DNA from: Ignavibacterium sp.
Lineage (GTDB): Bacteria > Bacteroidota > Ignavibacteria > Ignavibacteriales > Ignavibacteriaceae
Assembly (NCBI GenBank): GCA_020354005.1
Contig: CP070637.1
Coordinates: forward strand, 1,544,025 to 1,605,360
DNA length: 61,336 bases
Direction of reading: 5' to 3'
This document shows, in pieces, positions 16,387 through 25,485 of the stretch. A program made the translations under genes and the position numbers. Every line of letters starts with the position of its first letter. The first letter of the stretch is position 1. Under the pieces are notes generated by a model. The model saw only the letters and a list, made by a program, of their open reading frames with translations. It made no database searches and had not been told where the DNA came from.

Positions 16387-18573
16387 ATGACAGATTTAAA
16401 GAATTTAAACGAAGTCCAGCGCGAAGCTGTGAAATATATTGGCTCACCTCAAATGATAGTTGCAGGAGCCGGATCAGGAAAAACACGTGTATTAGCGCAT
16501 AAAATTGGATATTTACTATCGAGAGCAAAATACAAACCCGATTCGATATTAGCTTTAACCTTCACTAACAAAGCTGCAAATGAGATGAAAGATCGAATAA
16601 GGGATCTTATTGGTAAAAAAGCTGATAAATTATGGATGGGTACTTTTCACTCAATCTTTGCAAGAATTTTAAGAATTGAATCGAAGTATACTGAATACAA
16701 AAGCAATTTTTCAATTTATGATACTGAAGACTCTCTGTCGCTGGTGAATAACATAATTAATAATTTTGATATTAATATCGAAGGTATAACAGCGCATTCG
16801 ATAAGGCACCGGATAAGTTTTATGAAGAATCACATGGTGATGCCAAAGGAATTTAGAAAGAACCATGTTAATTCTTTTATCGATGAAAAAATTGCTGACA
16901 TCTATGATGAATATCAGAAAAGGCTTCTTGCAAATAATGCAATGGACTTCGATGATCTTATGTTAAAACCAATTGAACTCTTTAATTCAAAACCAACTAT
17001 TCTTCAAAAGTACAAAAAGAAATTTGACTATATTCTTGTAGATGAATTTCAGGATACAAACAAAGCTCAATATGAAATTTTAAAATTGATGGTCTCAAGA
17101 AATTGTAAGATTACTGTAGTTGGTGATGATGCTCAGAGTATTTACAGTTGGCGTGGTGCAAGTTTGGAAAATATGTTAAACTTTAAGAAAGACTATCCAA
17201 AACACAAAACATTTAGACTGGAACAAAACTACAGATCTACTAAAACTATACTTCAAGCTGCTGATTCGGTAATTAAAAATAATAAAGACCAATTGGTTAA
17301 AACTCTTTGGACAGAGAACACTGATGGGGAACAGGTATTTGTGGTGAAGTGTGCCGATGAAAAAGATGAAGCACATCAGATAGCGAAGTATATAAAACAA
17401 GAGATAAGCAAAAAGAAATTAAGTCATAAAGATTTCACAGTTCTATACAGAACAAATGCACAATCACGTGTATTGGAAGATATATTTAGAAAAGAAAAAC
17501 TCCCTTACATTCTTATTGGCGGTGTTGAATTTTACAGAAGGAAGGAAGTAAAGGATGTACTTGCTTATTTACGTGTTATTGTAAATCAGAGTGATGAAGA
17601 AAGCTTACTGCGGATAATGAATTTTCCACAGAGAGGAATTGGTAACACAACTGTTACGCGAATGATTGAGTTTGCAAGGAAACACGATATTACACTTTTC
17701 CAAACAATGGCAAGAGTTTTTGAAGTTATTGAAATAAAGGAAAGAATACAGAAGAATGTTAAAGGTTTCCGATTGCTGCTTGAAAAATATATCGATCTTA
17801 AAGAAAAGCTTTCCGTGGGCGAACTTTCCCGGGCACTGGGCGATGAGCTTGGATTGATCAGGTTGTTCAAAGCTGAAAATACACAAGAATCATTGCAGAG
17901 GATGGAAAATATAAACCAGCTGCTCGCATCTCTTAGTGAGTTTTCCGATTCAAACCAAAAAGCAAAGTTGGAAGATTTTCTTGAAGAAGTATCTCTAATT
18001 ACAGCAGTGGACACCTATGAAGAAGAAAAGAACGCTGTTACATTAATGACTTTACATAGTGCTAAAGGACTGGAATTTCCTGTTGTATTTCTTTCGGGTT
18101 GTGAAGAAGAAATATTTCCGTTATCAAACAGATTTAGCACAGATGCAACCGTTGAAGAGGAAAGAAGATTATTCTATGTGGGATTAACACGTGCACAAAG
18201 AAAAGTTTTTATTTCACACGCAAGGTCAAGATATCGTTTTGGAGAAGTTGCTTATCAAAGCCGATCCCGGTTTATAGATGAATTGGATCCTGAAACTGTA
18301 AATGAAGTAAACGGTGGTATTGGGCGGAAAGCGAACAGGAAAACACGTAAAGAAGCTTATTATGAGTATTTTGATTCGGTTGATTACGATGATTTTGATC
18401 AGGAAAATAAGGATGTTAGACCGGGCAGCCGTGTAATGCACGAAACTTTTGGACTTGGTAAAGTAACGGATATTATGGGTTCGGGCGATATGGTTAAGGC
18501 CAAAGTGCAGTTTGAAGGTAATAATATAAAACAACTAATGTTAAAATTTGCCAAGTTGAAAATATTGAATTAG
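16387..18573 (+). CDS. uvrD: ATP-dependent DNA helicase UvrD/PcrA
   Basis: A 728-residue superfamily 1A 3'-5' helicase for repair and replication-conflict clearing. Motifs are complete: Q-motif LNEVQREAV, Walker A GAGSGKT (27-33), Ia LTFTNKAANEMKDRI, II DYILVDEFQDTN, III VVGDDAQSIYSWRGA, IV LEQNYRST, V LMTLHSAKGLEFPVVFLSG and VI EERRLFYVGLTRAQ. The C-terminus (about 665-728) holds the Tudor-like domain PGSRVMHETFGLGKV that binds RNA polymerase in PcrA/UvrD. Length is normal. The gene stands alone; the next gene begins 46 bases later. Confidence 0.96.
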   Translation: MTDLKNLNEVQREAVKYIGSPQMIVAGAGSGKTRVLAHKIGYLLSRAKYKPDSILALTFTNKAANEMKDRIRDLIGKKADKLWMGTFHSIFARILRIESKYTEYKSNFSIYDTEDSLSLVNNIINNFDINIEGITAHSIRHRISFMKNHMVMPKEFRKNHVNSFIDEKIADIYDEYQKRLLANNAMDFDDLMLKPIELFNSKPTILQKYKKKFDYILVDEFQDTNKAQYEILKLMVSRNCKITVVGDDAQSIYSWRGASLENMLNFKKDYPKHKTFRLEQNYRSTKTILQAADSVIKNNKDQLVKTLWTENTDGEQVFVVKCADEKDEAHQIAKYIKQEISKKKLSHKDFTVLYRTNAQSRVLEDIFRKEKLPYILIGGVEFYRRKEVKDVLAYLRVIVNQSDEESLLRIMNFPQRGIGNTTVTRMIEFARKHDITLFQTMARVFEVIEIKERIQKNVKGFRLLLEKYIDLKEKLSVGELSRALGDELGLIRLFKAENTQESLQRMENINQLLASLSEFSDSNQKAKLEDFLEEVSLITAVDTYEEEKNAVTLMTLHSAKGLEFPVVFLSGCEEEIFPLSNRFSTDATVEEERRLFYVGLTRAQRKVFISHARSRYRFGEVAYQSRSRFIDELDPETVNEVNGGIGRKANRKTRKEAYYEYFDSVDYDDFDQENKDVRPGSRVMHETFGLGKVTDIMGSGDMVKAKVQFEGNNIKQLMLKFAKLKILN

Positions 18574-18619
18574 ATTTGGCAACGATTAGTAAATAAAATA
18601 ATCTCCTGGAGTACTTAAA

Positions 18620-20005
18620 TTGAACAAAGTTCCGAAAAAATTAGCAATATTAGTTGGGGGAGGCCCTGCACCGGGGATAAATAGTGTAATTGGAGCCGCA
18701 ACTATTAGAGCAGCCCTTGAAGGTGTAGAAATAATTGGCATCAAAGACGGCTTTAAATGGATCATGCAGGGAGATATTTCTAACACAAGAGAACTTACAA
18801 TCCAGAATGTTAGCCGTATACATTTTCGAGGTGGATCTTTCATTGGTATATCACGTGCCAATCCAACTAAAAATGAAAAAACGCTCGAGAATACTGTTAC
18901 TTCACTACTTCGCTTAAATGTTGATAAGTTAATTACTATCGGTGGTGACGATACAGCATACAGCGCATTAAAGGTTAATGAAATGGCAGCGGGCAGAATC
19001 AGTGTAGTGCACGTTCCAAAGACTATTGATAACGATCTCGATCTTCCTCACGGTATTCCAACATTTGGATTCCAAACTGCAAAACATATTGGTGTTGAAG
19101 TAGTTATGAACCTGATGGTTGATGCAAAAACAACATCACGTTGGTATTTTGTTATTTCAATGGGAAGAAAGGCGGGACATCTTGCACTGGGAATCGGTAA
19201 AGCAACTGGTGCGACACTAACACTTATTCCCGAAGAATTCCCGGGTGAGGAAATCAGGTTGAAGCATATAATTGATATACTAGTTGGTGCGATAATTAAA
19301 AGGTTAAGTTACGGCCGTACCGATGGGGTTGCTATAATAGCCGAAGGTTTGGTAGAACGATTAAATCCAAATGATCTGGAACAATTGATTGATATTGAGA
19401 GAGATGCGCACGATAATATCAGGATTGCTGAAGTAAATTTTGGTGAAATTCTGAAAATGAAAGTTCAGGAGCGTCTTAAGAAGTTTAATATTAAATCAAC
19501 GGTGGTTGCAAAAAACATAGGTTATGAGTTAAGATGTGCAGATCCTATTCCTTACGATATGGAATATACAAGAGACCTTGGGTTTTCTGCTGCTCAATTT
19601 ATCTTAGATGGAGGCAGCGGAGCAATGGTCTCTATTCAAGGTGGTAGATTTGTTCCCCTATATTTTAAAAATATAATTGATCCTGCAACTAATAGAACGC
19701 GTGTAAGAATGGTAGAACCGAGTTCCGAATCATTTTACATTGCAAGACGATATATGTTGCGATTAAACCAGGCAGATTTTGATGATCCTCATGAACTGGC
19801 AAAGTTAGCTGCTACTGCTGGAATTTCCGTAGATGAATTCAAAGAAAAGTTTTATTATGTAATTGAAAATGATCTTCTCTACGAAAACATTAAAAGTGGT
19901 AATATAAAACTGATCAGTCCTGAAAGTAATGTTGCACACAAGCCCTTAGGAGATATTCCGGCAGATGATGCTAACGATATAGAACATCGTATCAGTCCTG
20001 AATAA
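18620..20005 (+). CDS. pfp: 6-phosphofructokinase, PPi-dependent type by signature
   Basis: A 461-residue phosphofructokinase. The phosphoryl-donor loop is GGGPAPGINSVIG. The two positions that separate ATP- from PPi-using enzymes read GGDDT (Asp111 where ATP enzymes have Gly) and PKTIDND (Lys134 where ATP enzymes have Gly). Both are the PPi-type residues, so this is likely a diphosphate--fructose-6-phosphate 1-phosphotransferase, which is reversible. MGRKAGHLALGIG binds the sugar phosphate. Start TTG 18620, with GGAG at 18608-18611. The length exceeds short ATP-PFKs (about 320), again as in PPi-types. Donor specificity was not proven. Confidence 0.88.
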   Translation: MNKVPKKLAILVGGGPAPGINSVIGAATIRAALEGVEIIGIKDGFKWIMQGDISNTRELTIQNVSRIHFRGGSFIGISRANPTKNEKTLENTVTSLLRLNVDKLITIGGDDTAYSALKVNEMAAGRISVVHVPKTIDNDLDLPHGIPTFGFQTAKHIGVEVVMNLMVDAKTTSRWYFVISMGRKAGHLALGIGKATGATLTLIPEEFPGEEIRLKHIIDILVGAIIKRLSYGRTDGVAIIAEGLVERLNPNDLEQLIDIERDAHDNIRIAEVNFGEILKMKVQERLKKFNIKSTVVAKNIGYELRCADPIPYDMEYTRDLGFSAAQFILDGGSGAMVSIQGGRFVPLYFKNIIDPATNRTRVRMVEPSSESFYIARRYMLRLNQADFDDPHELAKLAATAGISVDEFKEKFYYVIENDLLYENIKSGNIKLISPESNVAHKPLGDIPADDANDIEHRISPE

Positions 20006-20080
20006 AAGTATAAAAACATTCCAGGTTATTTAGACTCATGTCGCTTCTGGTTCTTTTTTGAACAGAAACTTCTTCATCTC

Positions 20081-21676
20081 CTATTTCTTTCTAAATTCGG
20101 TATGCTTCTCCGAAAAGTATTTTTTAGTCATTACTTTAAGAGAAGTTGAGAGAAGAATAATTGAAATTAAATTTGGGAAGGTCATAAATCCCAACGCTGC
20201 ATCACCAAACGCCCACACAGCTTCCAGTTCAGCGATGGCTCCTATAAAAACAAATACAAGAAAAAACCATTTGTAAGGCAGTATTGCCTTCTTTCCAAAT
20301 AAATAATTTGCAGACCTATCTCCATAAAAGGACCAGGAGATAGCTGTTGATATTGCGAATAATAAAACTGAAACTGTAACTATTTTATCTCCCAGGTTTG
20401 TGAACCAGCTTAATCCCTCTTTAAATGCAAAAGAAGTCAACAAACTGCTGTTCAAAAGCTCACCTGTAAAATTTGGATCGAGTCGTGTAACAAAAAACTC
20501 TGTATGATGCCAGGCTTCCGTTACTATAATTACTAATCCGGTTAAGCTGCAAATTATTAAAGTATCTATAAACGGCCCCAACATTGCAACAGAACCTTCG
20601 CGGATAGGATATTTTGTTTTTGCTGTTGAATGGGCAATTGCAGCACTACCTTGTCCGGCTTCGTTTGAATATAAACCTCTCTTTACACCCCACAGCATAG
20701 TATTCAATATAATTAAAAACATACCTCCACCAACTCCTGCAATTTCTGCCGGGGGGGAAAACGCCATGCTAAAGATCATTCCTAAACTGCTTATTATTTC
20801 AGAATTGTGATATAATAGTATCAGTAGAGCCGACACAACATAAACAACTGCCATTATTGGTGCTAAGAATCCGGTAACCTGTCCAATTCTTCTTATGCCA
20901 CCGATGATTACTAATCCAATTACTGTGGAAAGTATCACCCCATTAATTACTTGCTGAACCGAAAGCTCAAAACCCGACCAGATAGTATACTTGGCGGTAA
21001 GAAAATGTGTCTGCCCCAATAGCTGCACAGTTTCAGAATATACCTGATCCGACACAGTAAAACTTTGTATTGCATTACCTGTGGCGAATGAACAGATTAT
21101 CGCAAAAGCAGCAAATGCTACTGCCAACCAACGCCAATTTCTTCCCAGTCCTTTTTCGATGGTATACATAGGTCCTCCCTCTGTCCTTCCATTATCATCT
21201 ATGTCTCTATACTTTAGTGAGAGTGAGGCTTCGGCATATTTAAGCGTTGTTCCAAAAAAAGCGGTAATCCACATCCAAAAAAGCGCACCTGGACCACCAT
21301 AATAAATTGCGGTTGCTACTCCAGCAATGTTTCCAATTCCCACAGTAGCAGAAAGTGCCGTAGTTAAAGCTCGAAAGTGGTTTAGGTCACCCTCATCATT
21401 CGGATCATCATACTTCCCCATAGTAACTTTAACACCATGCCAAAAGTAACGTAACTGAGGAAATCCCAGTTTAATGGTAACGAACACACCCGTTCCCACG
21501 AGAGCAATAACCATTAGTGGAATTAATCCTAAAGGAAGATCTTCACTTGGAAAGTTTTTAACAAATTCAAAGTTGCCGGGGAATGACCAAACAGATTCAT
21601 AGAAACTCACACCACCGAAAATCAGTATGATAATAATAATTGCGAATGCAATTATGCCTGCTGTACTCTTCTTCAT
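20081..21676 (-). CDS. Alanine/sodium (or proton) symporter, AGCS family
   Basis: A 531-residue AGCS (DagA-type) amino acid symporter. Family blocks are FRALTTALSATVGIGNIAGVATAIYYGGPG split by helices, WMWITAFFGTTLKYAEASLSLKYR, EGGPMYTIEKGLGR, and NTMLWGVKRGLYSNEAGQGSAAIAH in the central part. About 10-11 helices are visible. It imports small neutral amino acids (alanine, glycine) with sodium. It faces pfp convergently and lies 36 bases after the NSS transporter gene on the same strand, so the two may be co-transcribed. Confidence 0.93.
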   Translation of the reverse strand: MKKSTAGIIAFAIIIIILIFGGVSFYESVWSFPGNFEFVKNFPSEDLPLGLIPLMVIALVGTGVFVTIKLGFPQLRYFWHGVKVTMGKYDDPNDEGDLNHFRALTTALSATVGIGNIAGVATAIYYGGPGALFWMWITAFFGTTLKYAEASLSLKYRDIDDNGRTEGGPMYTIEKGLGRNWRWLAVAFAAFAIICSFATGNAIQSFTVSDQVYSETVQLLGQTHFLTAKYTIWSGFELSVQQVINGVILSTVIGLVIIGGIRRIGQVTGFLAPIMAVVYVVSALLILLYHNSEIISSLGMIFSMAFSPPAEIAGVGGGMFLIILNTMLWGVKRGLYSNEAGQGSAAIAHSTAKTKYPIREGSVAMLGPFIDTLIICSLTGLVIIVTEAWHHTEFFVTRLDPNFTGELLNSSLLTSFAFKEGLSWFTNLGDKIVTVSVLLFAISTAISWSFYGDRSANYLFGKKAILPYKWFFLVFVFIGAIAELEAVWAFGDAALGFMTFPNLISIILLSTSLKVMTKKYFSEKHTEFRKK

Positions 21677-21712
21677 TATTAAAATGTACTTCTAACTATT
21701 TTGAAAAGAATT

Positions 21713-23098
21713 TTAATTGAATATGTTTAAGATTTTACGAAGGATACCTGTAGAATGCAACAAAACTATAAAAATTAGAACTGGTGCAAAATATTTTATA
21801 AGAACTTTCCAAACATTTACTCTCCAATGAGATCTCTCAAAAAGCTTTTCAGCACCCTTCTTAAGCTCAACTACAACTTTATCCAGGCCCCAAACATAAC
21901 CGATGAAAATGGCAATTAATAAACCTCCTAACGGCAGCATTATATTTGCAGTAATATAAATAAGCAGATCAAAAATGGTAAAACCGAATATCGTAAAATT
22001 ACTAAGCAGGTTAAAAGAAAGGGCACTGGGAATGCCGAATAAAAATGTGAGTGAACCAAATACTACCACAACTTTATGCCGTTTCCATTTTCTTTCGTCT
22101 ACATAGTAAGCTGTAATTACTTCCATTAAAGAAATTGTTGAGGTTAACGCTGCTATTGATAATAGAATAAAGAAGATGATCGAAAATAAAAATCCGCTTG
22201 TCATTTTTGTAAATACAACAGGAAGTGTGTGGAAGATCAATCCAGGACCTTCGGAAGGATTCATACCCGTAGAAAATACTGCAGTAAAGATCGCAACACC
22301 GGCAATTAAGGCTATAAGTGTATCGAGAAATACAATCTGAAGTGAAGACGATGGAACACTATCTTTAACTGACATATAGCTTCCATAGGTCATCATTGCA
22401 CCCATTCCCAGACTTAAGGTAAAGAAGCCTTGACCTAAAGCTTCGAGAAAAGTGAGCGGTGTAATTTTGCTCCAATCAGGTTCGAAAAGGAAAGACAATC
22501 CTTCGCTACCTCCTTCCATAGTAATTCCACGTATCATCACGATTATTAGTAAAATGAAGAGGGCAGGCATCATTATTTTACTGCCTCTTTCGATTCCCTT
22601 TTGCACACCAAAGTAAACAATAAGCATGGTTAAACTCATGAAAACGGCAAGCATTCCAACTATCCAGTAAACGTTTCCGGTTAATGAATTGAAATGGTTA
22701 GCGGCAGCGTCAGGAGTATTAAACTCAAAGAAACTTCCAGCTATGGCTTCAAATATGTAACCGAATGACCAGCCAGCAACAACAGCATAATAAGATAGGA
22801 TTATAAATCCGGCAGCAATTCCCATTCCGCCAACATAAGGCCAGAATTTCAATTTTGTTAATGCTCTGAATGAACCGACCGGATTACGCTGTGCTGTTCT
22901 TCCTATTAGAACTTCACCAAGTAAAACAGGCAGACCAATTATTGCTATGCAGAGCAGGTACAAGATAATAAATGCTGCTCCACCATTCTCGCCAACAACG
23001 TAAGGGAACCGCCAGATATTTCCCAATCCAATTGCTGAACCCGCAGCAGCTAAAATAAAACCGGTTTTTGATCCCCAATTCTCTCTCTTTTTTTCCAT
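21713..23098 (-). CDS. Sodium-dependent transporter, NSS/SNF family
   Basis: A 461-residue neurotransmitter:sodium symporter family protein. The signature N-terminus GFILAAAGSAIGLGNIWRFP forms TM1 with its broken-helix sodium site, and further blocks are GVQKGIERGSKIMMPALFIL and SLGMGAMMTYGSYM (TM6 region). Eleven to twelve helices are visible, fewer than in animal relatives and typical for bacterial members such as LeuT/MhsT. The substrate is likely an amino acid. It diverges from the dipeptide epimerase gene over about 200 bases. Confidence 0.92.
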   Translation of the reverse strand: MEKKRENWGSKTGFILAAAGSAIGLGNIWRFPYVVGENGGAAFIILYLLCIAIIGLPVLLGEVLIGRTAQRNPVGSFRALTKLKFWPYVGGMGIAAGFIILSYYAVVAGWSFGYIFEAIAGSFFEFNTPDAAANHFNSLTGNVYWIVGMLAVFMSLTMLIVYFGVQKGIERGSKIMMPALFILLIIVMIRGITMEGGSEGLSFLFEPDWSKITPLTFLEALGQGFFTLSLGMGAMMTYGSYMSVKDSVPSSSLQIVFLDTLIALIAGVAIFTAVFSTGMNPSEGPGLIFHTLPVVFTKMTSGFLFSIIFFILLSIAALTSTISLMEVITAYYVDERKWKRHKVVVVFGSLTFLFGIPSALSFNLLSNFTIFGFTIFDLLIYITANIMLPLGGLLIAIFIGYVWGLDKVVVELKKGAEKLFERSHWRVNVWKVLIKYFAPVLIFIVLLHSTGILRKILNIFN

Positions 23099-23299
23099 TC
23101 AGTTCCTGAAGTTTTGTAGGGGCAGTAATGTAATTAGTAAATTTGAATAAGTTGCTTGGGAATATGAAGACTTTAAGGTTTAATTTCAAATTAAATTTAA
23201 GATTTCTGAACAAATCTTTATTCGATATATTTTTATTAATGTTTCTAAATTTATTTTACAATCATCTATTATACTTTATACTATTTGAAAATTATATAA

Positions 23300-24325
23300 T
23301 TGGCTCAAGTATTGAAACTAACTTACAAACCATATACACTCAAACTAAAGCATCCTTTCACAATTGCTAATTATTCGAGAAGAGAAACCCCCATTGTATT
23401 AACTGAAATTGAATACGCTGGTGATGTTGGGTACGGAGAAGCTTCACTTCCGCAATATCTTGGTGAAACTCAGGAAAGCGTAATTAAATTTTTATCAAAA
23501 GTTGATTTGACTCAGTTTAAAGATCCAATGGATATCAATAACATACTTAATTATGTTGATTCCATTGAAGAGTGTAATAATGCCGCGAAGGCATCGTTGG
23601 ACATTGCACTACACGATATTGCTGGAAAGCTGATGGGAATACCTTTATATAAATTCTTCGGGCTAAAAAAACCAACGGAGATGTTTACTTCTTATACAAT
23701 TGGAATCGATAGTAATGAAACAATTAATAAAAAGATAGATGAAGCTTCAGGATACAAATACTATAAAATAAAACTGGGTGCAGGTAACGATAAGGAAATT
23801 ATAGAAACAATCAGGAATAAAACTGATAGTGATCTTTTTGTTGATGTAAATCAGGGTTGGAATGATAAAAACTATGCACTTGATATGATTGAATGGTTAT
23901 CGGAAAGAAATGTAATTTTTGTAGAACAGCCGTTACCTAAGGAGAATGTTGATGACATAGCCTGGCTAAATGAAAAAAGTCGCATACCTATAATTGCTGA
24001 TGAGGCTGTTATAAGATTGATAGATATCGTTTCGGCAAAGGATATTTATTCGGGAATTAATATTAAGCTGATGAAATCAACTGGATTAAGAGAAGCGCTT
24101 GCAATGATTAATAAGGCAAAGGATCTTGGCTTGAAAATTATGCTCGGATGTATGACAGAGACTTCCTGTGCAGTTACGGCTGCGGCGCATCTTTCTTCAC
24201 TTGTTGATTGGCTGGATTTGGATGGTCCGCTTTTAATCAAAAACGATATATTCAAAGGATTATCATATTCGAATGGTAAAATTATTCTTCAAAATCTACC
24301 GGGAATTGGGATTGAAAAAAAGTAG
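23300..24325 (+). CDS. Dipeptide epimerase (L-Ala-D/L-Glu epimerase-like, enolase superfamily)
   Basis: A 341-residue muconate-lactonizing/enolase-superfamily protein. The catalytic lysine motif KIKLG is at about 157-161 and the metal ligands lie in DVNQGW, EQPL and ADEAV; the second catalytic Lys is in NIKLMKSTG. The late block IMLGCMTETSCAVTAAAHL is characteristic of Ala-Glu epimerases, which recycle murein peptides. Start TTG at 23300; no ATG nearby keeps the family N-terminus. It stands next to two amino acid importers, which fits peptide and amino acid salvage, although that link is inferred. Confidence 0.87.
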   Translation: MAQVLKLTYKPYTLKLKHPFTIANYSRRETPIVLTEIEYAGDVGYGEASLPQYLGETQESVIKFLSKVDLTQFKDPMDINNILNYVDSIEECNNAAKASLDIALHDIAGKLMGIPLYKFFGLKKPTEMFTSYTIGIDSNETINKKIDEASGYKYYKIKLGAGNDKEIIETIRNKTDSDLFVDVNQGWNDKNYALDMIEWLSERNVIFVEQPLPKENVDDIAWLNEKSRIPIIADEAVIRLIDIVSAKDIYSGINIKLMKSTGLREALAMINKAKDLGLKIMLGCMTETSCAVTAAAHLSSLVDWLDLDGPLLIKNDIFKGLSYSNGKIILQNLPGIGIEKK

Positions 24326-24402
24326 AAATATAAGCTTAGGAAATCACCCTTTGGGTACTGCAATTAACTACTTTTGTTGATTTAATATTGAAAAAATATT
24401 AT

Positions 24403-24410
24403 TATTTTTG
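24403..24410 (+). promoter_or_regulatory. Candidate -7 box (TATTTTTG) before the fatty acid hydroxylase gene
   Basis: TATTTTTG fits the TAnnTTTG -7 box known for Bacteroidota sigma factors. A TTG about 23 bases upstream is near, but slightly beyond, the usual -33 spacing. The gene starts 32 bases downstream, with AAGGAG at 24431-24436 as its ribosome binding site. Confidence 0.35.
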
Positions 24411-24441
24411 TGGGCGAAATTTTATTAAGTAAGGAGTAATC

Positions 24442-25089
24442 ATGACAAAAATGTATGTGTCTAACAAAGATGAAACAGCAAGAATGTTTAAGAGTGACTT
24501 TATGGAAGCATTTTCAAAGGTTCACTGGACAGTGCCACTTTATATTTATATGCCGGTAATCGCATACTTTCTCTACAGATCAATATTTGATTATCAATTA
24601 TCGATTGGTACAATTCTTTTATACATAATAATTGGAACGGCAATTTGGACTTTTACTGAGTATATACTTCACAGGTTTGTATTCCATTATACCCCGCCCG
24701 GTAAAATTGGTGCACGTATACATTTCATTTTTCACGGTGTTCATCACGACTATCCCAACGATACCAAAAGACTTGTGATGCCGCCATCAGTAAGTATTCC
24801 GCTTGCAGTGCTGTTTTTCCTATTGTTCCAGGCAATTTTTGGTAGTGTGCTTGTTGCGCCTTTCTTTATAGGATTTATTGCCGGTTATCTCTTTTATGAT
24901 ATAAGTCATTATGCTATTCATCATTTTAATATGCATAGCAAATTTTGGCTTGCGATTAAAAATCATCATATGAAGCACCACTACCAGGATCCCAATAAAG
25001 GATATGGTGTTAGCTCACCGTTTTGGGATGTTATATTTCGAACAGGTTATGAAGTAAAGAAAACTCAGTCATCTGTAAGAATTGACTGA
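24442..25089 (+). CDS. Fatty acid hydroxylase superfamily membrane protein
   Basis: A 215-residue di-iron membrane protein of the fatty acid hydroxylase/sterol desaturase superfamily, nearest in layout to fatty acid 2-hydroxylase (Scs7/FA2H). Histidine clusters in order: HRFVFH, HFIFHGVHHDYPND, HYAIHHF, NHHMKHHYQDP. Four membrane helices surround them. It could hydroxylate acyl chains of sphingolipids or lipid A-like lipids; the substrate is unknown. AAGGAG stands 5 bases before the ATG. A long non-coding gap follows. Confidence 0.88.
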   Translation: MTKMYVSNKDETARMFKSDFMEAFSKVHWTVPLYIYMPVIAYFLYRSIFDYQLSIGTILLYIIIGTAIWTFTEYILHRFVFHYTPPGKIGARIHFIFHGVHHDYPNDTKRLVMPPSVSIPLAVLFFLLFQAIFGSVLVAPFFIGFIAGYLFYDISHYAIHHFNMHSKFWLAIKNHHMKHHYQDPNKGYGVSSPFWDVIFRTGYEVKKTQSSVRID

Positions 25090-25485
25090 AACAGGATTAT
25101 TGAATCATTTTTGAAAAAACAATTTAATTAAAGAGGGCGAAGAAAGATTAATAAGAAAGGGGAAATATCACATTCTGGAATTCCCCGTTCTAATCACTAT
25201 GCCTTATTGAAGACCTGAAAGACTTGTTTGTGGTGGTCTATCCATCAAATAATGTTTTTTATAATTTGTTATTCCAGCTAAGTCTTCGGAAGTAGTATCA
25301 TTTTAATTCACTTGAATCGCACGTAAAAAGTGATGATACTTGAACAAATTAAATGCCGCTCGGATTATTGTTACAAATTAATACACGGAGGCTTTATTTG
25401 TCTCTGTATAGGGCAAAGAAAAGCGACCTATCTGGAAATTCGAGCTTTAGGTGAATAGTAGTGCACGGCATAATATTTGGCAACT
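25090..25485. other. Long structured leader before the KaiC-like gene
   Basis: Nearly 400 bases without an open frame. Three separate pairing regions are visible: a hairpin at 25146-25195 (GATT...AGAA, GGGGAA/TTCCCC core), a hairpin at 25295-25339 (GTATCAT/ATGATAC with inner CACTT/AAGTG), and a third block at 25381-25458. In the third, ATACA-GAG pairs with CTCTGTAT. AAAGC/GCTTT and ACCTA/TAGGT then interleave in a pseudoknot-like order, just before the start codon. It could be a 5' regulatory RNA or a separate small RNA; it matches no riboswitch class I know. Confidence 0.4.

Noticed and set aside
20006..20080. Terminator between pfp and the AGCS gene
   Set aside because: Only a 4-bp CCAG/CTGG stem with a long loop; too weak to call.
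25381..25460. c-di-GMP (GEMM) riboswitch, because of GGGCAAAG and GGTGAAT strings
   Set aside because: The order and spacing of conserved GEMM or ydaO blocks are not met; left as an unknown structured leader.
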